Positions 1 to 7,765 of a DNA stretch of 64,000 nucleotides are shown here, in pieces. The notes under the pieces were generated by a model. That model did no database searches. It was not told where the DNA came from and was given only the letters and a program-made list of their open reading frames with translations. Both the position numbers and the translations under genes were made by a program. Each line of letters begins with the position of its first letter. Positions within the stretch are counted from its first letter, which is position 1. Source of the DNA: an uncultured Paracoccaceae bacterium (GTDB lineage: Bacteria > Pseudomonadota > Alphaproteobacteria > Rhodobacterales > Rhodobacteraceae); contig CANLQO010000002.1 in the NCBI GenBank assembly GCA_947493335.1, forward strand, positions 835,001 to 899,000, in the 5' to 3' direction.

Positions 1-593
<593 letters not shown>

Positions 594-680
594 GATCCAG
601 TAGAAGTAAGAAATCTGCTGATCTCCAAGATACATACACAACCACAGTCGTACGTGGCTTGGAACCTGAAGTTGTTCATT

Positions 681-800
681 TGGTGTGGTGGTCATAGCGT
701 GAGCAAAACACCCGATCCCATCCCGAACTCGGCCGTTAAGTGCCACAGCGCTGATGGTACTGCGTCTTAAGACGTGGGAGAGTAAGTCACTGCCACACCT
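681..800 (+). rRNA. 5S ribosomal RNA
   Basis: The terminal helix is visible: ggtgtgg at 682-688 pairs with ccacacc at 793-799. Between them lie the conserved ccgatcccatcccgaactcgg loop B/C stretch and the gggagagtaagtc stretch. It follows 23S by about 90 nt, the normal operon order. End points are set from the terminal helix and may be off by one or two bases. Confidence 0.97.
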
Positions 801-831
801 AATGAGCAACTTCATGTATCTCTCTTTCGAT

Positions 832-859
832 GCGCCTCATTCTTATCGATCTGAGGCGT
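832..859 (+). other. Hairpin between 5S rRNA and tRNA-fMet
   Basis: gcgcctca (832-839) pairs with tgaggcgt (852-859), one G-T pair, around a 12-nt loop. It lies between the 5S 3' end and the tRNA 5' end and is followed only by a short T stretch. A processing signal in the rRNA precursor is the likeliest role; a partial terminator is the alternative. Confidence 0.4.
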
Positions 860-867
860 GCCTTTGG

Positions 868-944
<77 letters not shown>

Positions 945-948
945 AGAC

Positions 949-973
949 AAACCGCCCTCTGGGGCGGTTTTGT
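949..973 (+). terminator. Intrinsic terminator of the rRNA operon
   Basis: aaaccgcc and ggggcggttt form a GC-rich stem around a short loop (949-970), followed by ttttgtcgtttt. It begins five bases after the tRNA CCA end, so it most likely ends the rRNA/tRNA transcript. Confidence 0.9.
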
Positions 974-1069
974 CGTTTTGGGCCCCTGTTTTCCGCAGAT
1001 AGGGCGCATCCAGCGTTGAACAAACCGCGGGGTGCAGCCTAGAACATGGCAAACCAAGTGGAGCCGTCC

Positions 1070-1768
1070 ATGAATTTCGTCTTTCCACCACGGGCCGTCC
1101 CCTATCTTCGGATTTTGGCGCAAGATGAGGTCTATCCGGTGGCACGCATTTTTTGCGTGGGGCGAAACTATGTTGCGCATGCCGCGGAAATGGGTGGCGA
1201 AGTGGACCGAGAGGCGCCTTGGTATTTCACCAAATCACCACATGCATTGGCCCAATGTCATCAAACGCTGCCCTATCCGCCCGGAACGAACAACTATCAC
1301 CACGAAATTGAGCTTGTCGTTGCGCTTGGTGAAGAGGTGTTTTGCGCCGATCAGAATGCAGCAAACGCCGCGATTTTCGGCTATGCCTGTGGCTTGGATA
1401 TGACACGCCGGGACCGGCAGCAGGATGGAAAGGACCACCGCAGACCCTGGGACCTTGGTAAAGACGTTGAAAACAGCGCGGTCGTTGGGCCTATAACACC
1501 GGTTTCCAATGGCTCAGACCTTCTAGGTCGCCGGATCTCCCTGAATGTGAACGATGAACTCCGACAGGACGGATCGCTTGACGATATGGTCTGGAGCTGT
1601 GCAGAGATCATCAGCCATCTGTCGCGCTATTATCATCTGGGTCCAGGGGATATTGTGATGACCGGTACGCCCGCTGGGGTTGGCCCGGTCCAGGTTGGAG
1701 ATGTCGTCAGGGGCGAAATCACCGGGCTCGCGCCGGTCATGGTCACGATCGGGCCGGCGGAGGCATGA
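1070..1768 (+). CDS. Fumarylacetoacetate hydrolase family protein (acylpyruvate hydrolase-like)
   Basis: A 232-aa single-domain FAH-fold enzyme, the size of FAHD1 or fumarylpyruvate hydrolases. Visible motifs are CVGRNYVAHAAEMG near the N-terminus, the acidic metal-ligand pair in HHEIELV with the third ligand in CGLDMTRRD, and GDIVMTGTPAGVGP near the C-terminus. By family knowledge it hydrolyses a C-C bond in a beta-diketo acid such as fumarylpyruvate or an acylpyruvate, using Mg2+ or Mn2+. The ATG at 1070 is chosen because it gives the normal family N-terminus and has GGAG upstream; an in-frame ATG at 1046 would add eight residues. Its stop overlaps the next start by 4 nt. The substrate cannot be told from the sequence. 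Confidence 0.9.
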   Translation: MNFVFPPRAVPYLRILAQDEVYPVARIFCVGRNYVAHAAEMGGEVDREAPWYFTKSPHALAQCHQTLPYPPGTNNYHHEIELVVALGEEVFCADQNAANAAIFGYACGLDMTRRDRQQDGKDHRRPWDLGKDVENSAVVGPITPVSNGSDLLGRRISLNVNDELRQDGSLDDMVWSCAEIISHLSRYYHLGPGDIVMTGTPAGVGPVQVGDVVRGEITGLAPVMVTIGPAEA

Positions 1769-2988
1769 CGCTCCAGACCGTCATTGTCGTGAGCGATTCT
1801 GCGCAGTTTGATGGCGGCCTTGGCAAGGTTGCAGTGACATCGGCAATAGCGCTTGCGTCGCGCGGTCTTAACGTCATCTTTTTCTGCCCAATCGCCGGAG
1901 TGGACCCTGCGCTTTATGCGGCTGGTGTGCAAGCCGTGTGTCTGGAGCAAGACGCCCCATCCGAGGACCCAAACAGGTTACGCGGCATGCGGCGTGGGAT
2001 CTGGAACGGTCAGGTCGCCAAGGCATTGAAATCATTGTGTGAAATTCAAGACCCAACCACGGCGATTGTGCACTGTCATGGATTTTCAAAGGCGCTTTCG
2101 CCCGCAATCGGCCCCGTTTTGACAAGCGGCCGACTTGCCAGTGTTTACACGATGCACGAGTTCTTTCTGGCGTGCCCAAACGGAAGTTTCTTTGATTTTC
2201 CGCGCGCGAAGATCTGCACGCGACGGCCCATGAACCTATCCTGCCTCAGCACGCAATGTGACAGCCGCCACGCGGTTCACAAGGTTTGGCGCACAGCACG
2301 ACAACTCGCGCTAAAGGGGCCCGGGCGGATGCCGCGGGCATTGGAAGATGTGATCTATATCTCGCAAACCCAGCGGGATGTGATGGCGCCACATCTGAAC
2401 CCGAAGACGCGGTTGCACCATGTGGCAAACCCCGTTGATCTGGGGAATGGCCCCCGTGTGCGCGCAGACGAAAACGATCTTTTCGTATTTGTCGGACGGC
2501 TCGAGCCGGACAAGGGTGCGCTTGACTTTGCAAACGCCGCGAAAAGCGCGGGCGTTCGGGCAGCCTTTGTCGGGGCCGGGCGGCAAGAGGCGGCGATCCG
2601 AGGCATTCTTCCTGATGCAACGATCACTGGCTGGGTCGGGCCAACGGAGGTTGCACATTGGCTTTCCAAGGCCCGCGCCCTTGTGTTTCCTAGCCTGTGG
2701 CAGGAAACCTTTGGCCTTGTCGCTTATGAGGCCCTCGCACGGGGAGTTCCGGTGATCACCGGGGCCTGGAACGCAGCGAGCGAGGGGATTGTGCCAAACG
2801 AGACTGGGATCATCTATCAAGCCCCGCAAGACCTTGCCGCCGCGCTCAAGCGGATGGATGGCGCGACGGCAGAACGCATGTCAATTGCGGCCTTCGCCCG
2901 TCGCGAACACTATGGTACGACGCCGGACGCTCATGCCGACAAACTGGTTGAGGTCTATGAGTCAGCCCTGCAAAAGCGCACATCCTAG
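1765..2988 (+). CDS. Family 4 glycosyltransferase (GT-B fold)
   Basis: A 407-aa protein. The N-terminal half starts like a GT-B acceptor domain, with a glycine-rich segment (FDGGLGKVAV) near residue 15. The C-terminal half has the nucleotide-sugar donor signature: FVFVGRLEPDKGALDF near residue 240 and the E-x7-E type motif in SLWQETFGLVAYEALARG near 315. Such enzymes transfer a hexose from UDP- or GDP-sugar in the cytoplasm to a lipid or polysaccharide acceptor. It overlaps the FAH gene by ATGA, implying translational coupling, although the two families have no obvious shared pathway. No other polysaccharide genes are near. Donor and acceptor are unknown. Confidence 0.88.
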   Translation: MTLQTVIVVSDSAQFDGGLGKVAVTSAIALASRGLNVIFFCPIAGVDPALYAAGVQAVCLEQDAPSEDPNRLRGMRRGIWNGQVAKALKSLCEIQDPTTAIVHCHGFSKALSPAIGPVLTSGRLASVYTMHEFFLACPNGSFFDFPRAKICTRRPMNLSCLSTQCDSRHAVHKVWRTARQLALKGPGRMPRALEDVIYISQTQRDVMAPHLNPKTRLHHVANPVDLGNGPRVRADENDLFVFVGRLEPDKGALDFANAAKSAGVRAAFVGAGRQEAAIRGILPDATITGWVGPTEVAHWLSKARALVFPSLWQETFGLVAYEALARGVPVITGAWNAASEGIVPNETGIIYQAPQDLAAALKRMDGATAERMSIAAFARREHYGTTPDAHADKLVEVYESALQKRTS

Positions 2989-3062
2989 TCGCAGTACGCT
3001 GATCTTTTCACGCCCAGTAGGGCCGGGTAGTGTGCCCGAACCTTCAACACCAAGGGGCCAAC

Positions 3063-3989
3063 ATGTCCAACATCGTCTCGGTCAAGAACCTGCACAAAGC
3101 TTATGCTGGCGGTTTTGAAGCGCTGAAATCTGTCGACCTTGATATTCGCGAAGGCGAGATCCTGGCCCTGTTGGGCCCAAATGGTGCGGGAAAAACCACT
3201 TTGATTTCAACAATTTGCGGCATCACCACGGCGACATCAGGTTCGATTTCGGTGGGCGGGAACGACACTGTTGCGGACTTTCGGGCAGCCCGCAATTTGA
3301 TCGGCCTTGTACCGCAAGAGATCAACCTGGAGCCGTTCGAAACGGTGATGAACACGGTACGGTTTTCGCGGGGGTTGTTCGGCAAACCAAGAGATGACGC
3401 ATATTTGGAGAAGGTGCTTGATCAGCTGTCACTTGGTGACAAGAAAGACGCCAAAATCATGATGCTCTCTGGTGGCATGAAGCGCCGGGTGCTGATCGCC
3501 AAGGCGCTCAGCCATGAGCCGCGCGTGCTCTTTCTGGATGAGCCGACCGCAGGCGTAGACGTCGAGCTGCGAAAAGACATGTGGGAAGTCGTCGCCGGTC
3601 TGAAGGCAAACGGTGTCACAATCATCCTGACCACCCATTACATCGAAGAGGCCGAGGCGATCGCGGATCGCGTTGGTGTCATCAGCAAGGGCGAGATCCT
3701 TGTGGTGCAGGACAAGGCCGAGATGATGGCGCAGATGGGCAAGAAGCAATTGACCATCGAGTTGAGCGACCCGATTACTGATATTCCGCAAGCGCTGGCT
3801 GATTACGCGCTGGAACGCGCCCAGGATGGCCTGTCGCTGATCTACACCTACGATACGCGCGGTGAGCGGACAGGCATCCGGACGTTGTTGAATGACCTGT
3901 CAGAGGCCGGCCTGAAGATGGTTGATCTGCAAACGCAGCAAAGCAGTCTGGAAGACATCTTTGTCGGAATGGTGAGGGAAGACGCATGA
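3063..3989 (+). CDS. ABC-2 type exporter, ATP-binding subunit
   Basis: A 308-aa ATPase with Walker [10 protein letters not shown] near residue 40, the signature LSGGMKRRV near 137, Walker B VLFLDEP directly after it and the switch histidine in TTHYIEEAE. The length and C-terminal extension match the YadG/CcmA-like drug or polysaccharide export group. The ATG at 3063 is preferred over the upstream ATG at 3030 because aagggg precedes it at proper spacing and it gives the usual N-terminus. The stop overlaps the permease start by 4 nt, so the two make one transporter. The substrate is unknown; the glycosyltransferase upstream leaves a glycolipid possible but unproven. Confidence 0.92.
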   Translation: MSNIVSVKNLHKAYAGGFEALKSVDLDIREGEILALLGPNGAGKTTLISTICGITTATSGSISVGGNDTVADFRAARNLIGLVPQEINLEPFETVMNTVRFSRGLFGKPRDDAYLEKVLDQLSLGDKKDAKIMMLSGGMKRRVLIAKALSHEPRVLFLDEPTAGVDVELRKDMWEVVAGLKANGVTIILTTHYIEEAEAIADRVGVISKGEILVVQDKAEMMAQMGKKQLTIELSDPITDIPQALADYALERAQDGLSLIYTYDTRGERTGIRTLLNDLSEAGLKMVDLQTQQSSLEDIFVGMVREDA

Positions 3990-4747
3990 ATCTGACGGCA
4001 GTCAAATCAATCTATATATTTGAAATGCAGCGGTTTTTCCGAACAATCACGCAAAGCCTCGTTTCGCCGGTATTGTCCACTTCGCTGTACTTTGTGGTGT
4101 TTGGCGCGGCAATTGGCAGCCGCATCCAAGAGGTTGAGGGCGTCAGCTACGGTGCCTTCATCGTGCCAGGCCTGATCATGCTAAGCGTCATGACGCAGGC
4201 AACTTCAAATGCCAGCTTTGGCATCTATTTCCCCAAGTTCATCGGCACGATCTATGAGTTGCTTTCAGCGCCGGTCAATTTTTTTGAGATCACGGCAGGC
4301 TATGTCGGCGCTGCGGCAACGAAAGCGCTTTTCATCGGGTTGATTATCCTTGGAACGGCGTTTTTGTTTGTCGATATTCAGATTGCGCATCCGTTTGCCA
4401 TGTTGGCCTTCCTGGTCATGACCTGCTTCAGTTTTGCGCTATTGGGGTTCATCATCGGTATTTGGGCAGGCAATTTTGAGCAACTTCAGTTGATCCCGCT
4501 GCTTGTCATCACGCCCTTGGTTTTTCTTGGCGGGTCATTCTATTCCATCACAATGCTGCCGTCGGTCTGGCAAACCATCACGATGTTCAACCCAGTTGTC
4601 TATCTGATCTCGGGGTTTCGGTGGTCGTTCTTTGGCACGGCGGATGTCAGCATCGGCCTGTCGCTATTCGCGATCACGCTTTTCATGGGGACTTGCCTGA
4701 CGGCGATTTGGTGGATTTTCCGCACAGGCTGGCGAATTCGGCAGTGA
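3986..4747 (+). CDS. ABC-2 type exporter, permease subunit
   Basis: A 253-aa inner-membrane protein with about six hydrophobic segments and the ABC-2 family arrangement, resembling YadH. A segment with [16 protein letters not shown] near residue 175 fits the conserved extracytoplasmic-proximal loop of this family. It begins inside the stop of the ATPase gene (ATGA), so the two are translated together and likely form a 2+2 exporter. Nothing follows closely on the strand except an S49 peptidase 45 nt on. Substrate not identifiable. Confidence 0.9.
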   Translation: MNLTAVKSIYIFEMQRFFRTITQSLVSPVLSTSLYFVVFGAAIGSRIQEVEGVSYGAFIVPGLIMLSVMTQATSNASFGIYFPKFIGTIYELLSAPVNFFEITAGYVGAAATKALFIGLIILGTAFLFVDIQIAHPFAMLAFLVMTCFSFALLGFIIGIWAGNFEQLQLIPLLVITPLVFLGGSFYSITMLPSVWQTITMFNPVVYLISGFRWSFFGTADVSIGLSLFAITLFMGTCLTAIWWIFRTGWRIRQ

Positions 4748-4792
4748 CGTAGCGGTTGCGCCCTTGTTGCATGGGCTCATGCGGCCTAAGTC

Positions 4793-5593
4793 ATGCGCAT
4801 GAAGCACCTCATCCCGTTTATGAAATCTGAACCGCTGGTGAATGTGGTTCGTCTGCAAGGCGCGATCAGCAACAGTGGTCAGGGTTTGGACGATCCGTCA
4901 CTGGCCGGTGTGATCGAAAAGGCATTCCGACGGGGTAAGCCCGCAGCTGTTGCCCTGCAAATCAACTGTCCCGGCGGAAGCCCGGTGCAATCTTCGTTGA
5001 TTGCCGCGCGGATCAGGCGTCTGTCTGAAGAAAAGGACGTGCCGGTTTTTGCATTTGTCGAGGATGTCGCGGCCTCTGGCGGCTACTGGCTCGCTTGTGC
5101 TGCCGACGAGATTTATGCGGACGCCAGTAGCCTTGTTGGGTCCATTGGCGTGATCTCGGCCGGGTTTGGTTTGCAGGAGTTGATTGCGAACTACGGCGTG
5201 GAACGCAGGGTGCATACGGCAGGTACATCCAAATCGATGCTGGACCCGTTCCAAAAGGAAAAGCCCGCAGACGTCAAACGACTGAAGGGATGGCTTGATC
5301 AACTGCACGTCAATTTCATCGCACATGTGAAAGCACGGCGCGGTGCGAAACTTTCCGACAACAAGGCCATGTTCACCGGCGAGGTCTGGATCGGTCAGAA
5401 CGCCGTTGATGAAGGGCTGATCGATGGCATCGATCATCTGGTGCCGTTTATGAAAGCCCGGTTTGGCGACAAGGTACGTCTGCGGCGCTATGGGCCAAAG
5501 CGCAGTCTGTTCCAACGATTGGGCGCCAGCATCACCGCGGCCACCGTCAGCGGCATCGAAGATCGTGCGGCCTTTGCAAGGTTCGGGCTTTAG
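4793..5593 (+). CDS. S49 family serine peptidase (SppA/SohB-like)
   Basis: A 266-aa single-domain S49 peptidase. The nucleophile is Ser95 in VAASGGYWLACAAD, and the general base is Lys147 in TSKSMLDPF, the Ser-Lys dyad of the SppA family. QINCPGGSP near residue 57 is the conserved oxyanion-region strand. The family cleaves leftover signal peptides or membrane protein fragments on the periplasmic face. No clear N-terminal membrane anchor is seen, so its location is uncertain. The start at 4793 is tentative, as ATG at 4799 is equally possible and no strong Shine-Dalgarno is present. Confidence 0.9.
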   Translation: MRMKHLIPFMKSEPLVNVVRLQGAISNSGQGLDDPSLAGVIEKAFRRGKPAAVALQINCPGGSPVQSSLIAARIRRLSEEKDVPVFAFVEDVAASGGYWLACAADEIYADASSLVGSIGVISAGFGLQELIANYGVERRVHTAGTSKSMLDPFQKEKPADVKRLKGWLDQLHVNFIAHVKARRGAKLSDNKAMFTGEVWIGQNAVDEGLIDGIDHLVPFMKARFGDKVRLRRYGPKRSLFQRLGASITAATVSGIEDRAAFARFGL

Positions 5594-5594
5594 C

Positions 5595-5762
5595 GTGCTC
5601 ATCAAGGTCGTCGCCTTTTTTCTCGCCTTCATGGCGGTGCTTGCAATGTTCGGGAAAGTCCGCTTTCCGGGTCAGGCGCGGCTGGCAGCTGCGAAGTGTA
5701 AAGGGTGCGGCCGCTTTCGCATCGGTAAAGGGCCCTGCGTGTGCGGGCGAGGGAAGACATGA
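5595..5762 (+). CDS. Small membrane-anchored zinc-ribbon-like protein, 55 aa
   Basis: A short ORF starting at GTG 5595, one base after the peptidase stop. Residues 1-20 form one hydrophobic helix (VVAFFLAFMAVLAMFG). The tail holds CKGCGRFRIGKGPCVCG, a C-x2-C ... C-x-C set that looks like a half zinc ribbon. Its end overlaps the antiporter start by ATGA, which supports translation. From memory, similar peptides occur beside S49 peptidase and antiporter genes in other Rhodobacterales. Function unknown; a membrane-tethered metal-binding peptide is the most that can be said. Confidence 0.75.
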   Translation: MLIKVVAFFLAFMAVLAMFGKVRFPGQARLAAAKCKGCGRFRIGKGPCVCGRGKT

Positions 5763-6703
5763 TGGACTGGCTCTATGTGATTGTTGGTCTGGTGATCCTG
5801 CTTCTGGCGGGTGACAGCCTTGTCAAAGGGGCCGTGAACATGTCGCTACGGCTGGGTGTGCCTGCCCTGATCGTTTCGCTGACGATTGTGGCCTTCGGTA
5901 CCTCCGCGCCAGAGCTTTTGATCTCTGTTCAGGCTATCTGGGACGGTGTACCGGGCATTGCGATTGGCAATGTCGTCGGCTCTAACACCGCGAATGTCTT
6001 GTTGGTTTTGGGCATACCGGCGCTGCTGGCGACGATGCACACGTCGGAATGTGATACCCGCAAAAGCTATCTTCAGATGATTGCCGCCACCGCACTTTTC
6101 ATCGCGCTGGCGTTCACAGGCGTGTTCACTTGGTGGAGCGGGCTGATCCTGTTGGCCGCGCTTGCCGCGATGCTAGGTTACGCGATGCTGGAGGTGAAGC
6201 GCCATCGCAAGGCCAATGTTGATGAAGAAGAAGAGGTCGAAGGGGCCGACCCCAACCTTGGCTGGGCCAAGATTGTCATGTTTCTTGTGCTTGGCCTGAT
6301 CGGTCTGCCCTTGGGGGCCAGTCTGTTGGTCGATGGTGCAACCAACATTGCTCGTGAATACGGGATCAGCGAGACGGTGATCGGACTGACATTGGTGGCC
6401 ATTGGAACCTCGCTGCCAGAATTGGCCACGACCGTCATGGCGGCGTTGCGGCGGCAAGCGGATGTTGCCCTTGGCAACGTCATCGGGTCGAACATGTTCA
6501 ACCTTCTGGGTATCATCGGTGTTGCCTCACTTGTCGGGCCGATCCCGGTGGACGATCAGTTCCTTAGCTTTGATCTTTGGGTCATGCTGGCCGCGTCGCT
6601 GCTGTTGATCCCGTTCGTGTTCATGCGGAAGGATATCACGCGCCTGTGGGGTGTTATTCTGAGCGCCGCGTATGTCACCTATCTATTCGTGGTGCTGGTC
6701 TGA
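5759..6703 (+). CDS. Calcium/sodium antiporter (CaCA family, YrbG-like)
   Basis: A 314-aa membrane protein with two inverted alpha-repeats. Repeat 1 has GTSAPELLIS with GNVVGSNTANVLLVLG, and repeat 2 has GTSLPELATT with GNVIGSNMFNLLGIIG. These are the ion-coordinating regions of the K+-dependent or independent Na+/Ca2+ exchanger family. A cytoplasmic acidic loop (DEEEEVEG) near residue 160 separates the two halves. About ten membrane helices are expected. The ATG at 5759 overlaps the preceding stop and has agggaag upstream. It probably extrudes Ca2+ using the Na+ or H+ gradient. Confidence 0.93.
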   Translation: MMDWLYVIVGLVILLLAGDSLVKGAVNMSLRLGVPALIVSLTIVAFGTSAPELLISVQAIWDGVPGIAIGNVVGSNTANVLLVLGIPALLATMHTSECDTRKSYLQMIAATALFIALAFTGVFTWWSGLILLAALAAMLGYAMLEVKRHRKANVDEEEEVEGADPNLGWAKIVMFLVLGLIGLPLGASLLVDGATNIAREYGISETVIGLTLVAIGTSLPELATTVMAALRRQADVALGNVIGSNMFNLLGIIGVASLVGPIPVDDQFLSFDLWVMLAASLLLIPFVFMRKDITRLWGVILSAAYVTYLFVVLV

Positions 6704-7482
6704 TGCCGGCAGCGCTGGTCACAGGAGGCGGCGCGCGGCTTGGTCGCGCCATGGCGCTGTATCTGGGCCAGCGTGGCTTTGATGTTGCTGTTCACTATGC
6801 CAGTTCGGCTGACGGTGCCGAGGAGGTCGTTGCAGAGCTTCAGGGCATGGGACGTCAGGCGGTCGCGCTGCAGGCAGACCTTTTGGATGAGGCCGCGACG
6901 CAAGCGTTGTTGCCTGCATCCGTCAAAGCGTTGGGTGGGCCGATTTCGGTGCTGGTGAACAACGCCTCGATCTTTGAATATGACAGCTTGCAGAGCGCGA
7001 CCCGCGAAAGCTGGGACAGGCATATGGAAAGCAATCTGCGCGCGCCCTTCGTGTTGACGCAAGCGCTGGCCGCACAGGCACCGGACCCTGTGAATGACGC
7101 AAATGGGGAACCGGTCGCACAGGCGCTTGTCGTCAACATGCTGGATCAGCGCGTTCATAAGCTGACACCCGAATTCATGACTTACACGATCGCCAAGATG
7201 GGGTTGTGGGCATTGACCCGGACCAGTGCGCAATCGCTCGCGCCACGGGTGAGGGTTAACGGCATTGGGCCAGGGCCGACTTTGAAGGGCCATCGACAAT
7301 CCGAGAGCCACTTTGACCGCCAGCGTAAGGCCACGATTTTGCAACGTGGGGCAGACCCGGCGGGGATTACGGCGGCTCTTGGATACTTTCTGGATGCAAG
7401 CGCTGTCACCGGACAGATGCTTTCCGTCGACGGCGGCCAGCATTTGGCGTGGCAAACGCCCGACGTGCTGGGCCTGGAGTGA
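6703..7482 (+). CDS. SDR oxidoreductase, pteridine-reductase/FolM-like
   Basis: A 259-aa short-chain dehydrogenase. The cofactor motif is TGGGARLG at residues 8-15, where the arginine matches the TGxxxRxG form of pteridine reductases and favours NADPH. The usual catalytic serine is replaced: the triad appears as Asp148 (VNMLDQ), Tyr161 and Lys165 (YTIAK), the same D-13-Y-4-K spacing as in PTR1. This suggests reduction of dihydropterins rather than of a simple ketone. The start overlaps the antiporter stop by one base (TGATG). A pterin carbinolamine dehydratase is encoded at 58241-58525, though far away. The substrate is inferred. Confidence 0.85.
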   Translation: MPAALVTGGGARLGRAMALYLGQRGFDVAVHYASSADGAEEVVAELQGMGRQAVALQADLLDEAATQALLPASVKALGGPISVLVNNASIFEYDSLQSATRESWDRHMESNLRAPFVLTQALAAQAPDPVNDANGEPVAQALVVNMLDQRVHKLTPEFMTYTIAKMGLWALTRTSAQSLAPRVRVNGIGPGPTLKGHRQSESHFDRQRKATILQRGADPAGITAALGYFLDASAVTGQMLSVDGGQHLAWQTPDVLGLE

Positions 7483-7765
7483 CGCCGGGGCAAGTTGTGC
7501 ACCGCCCGACGTTCTGGTCACAAAAGGTTTACAAAAGGTTAATGTTTTCAGCAGCTTGAAAATTTGTCGTAAAAATACGCTTTGATATCAAGGCGTTGGA
7601 AAAGTGCCTAAAAAATAGGCAAACTGATGAAGCCCCCGAAATGCAATGGAAAATTGCCGATCCATCCTTTTTGCCCACGGAGTTATCCACAGAAACCGGG
7701 GATACCTTTCATCTTGTTTCGGACCATTTATCGTTGCAGCAGGCGACAGAATCACAGGTGAAGAC
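7483..7765 (+). promoter_or_regulatory. AT-rich leader of uvrC with repeats and one DnaA-box-like site
   Basis: This gene-free stretch is visibly richer in A/T than its surroundings. It holds a tandem direct repeat acaaaaggtt at 7520-7529 and 7531-7540 (11-bp period), whose junction also reads TTTA-N7-TTAA. It also holds a perfect palindrome ttgatatcaa at 7582-7591, a hairpin tgccta-aaaaa-taggca at 7605-7621 and a perfect ttatccaca at 7683-7691. The uvrC promoter must lie here unless transcription reads through from the SDR gene. An open frame continues upstream of uvrC to 7646 but does not look like UvrC. Confidence 0.5.

Noticed and set aside
7520-7700. Replication origin suggested by the AT-rich stretch with ttatccaca.
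   Set aside because: Only one perfect DnaA box is seen, and no dnaA, parAB or hemE-type neighbour is present; a promoter is simpler.
7646-7765. A 40-residue N-terminal extension of UvrC.
   Set aside because: The residues do not resemble UvrC and the GTG at 7766 gives the family start.
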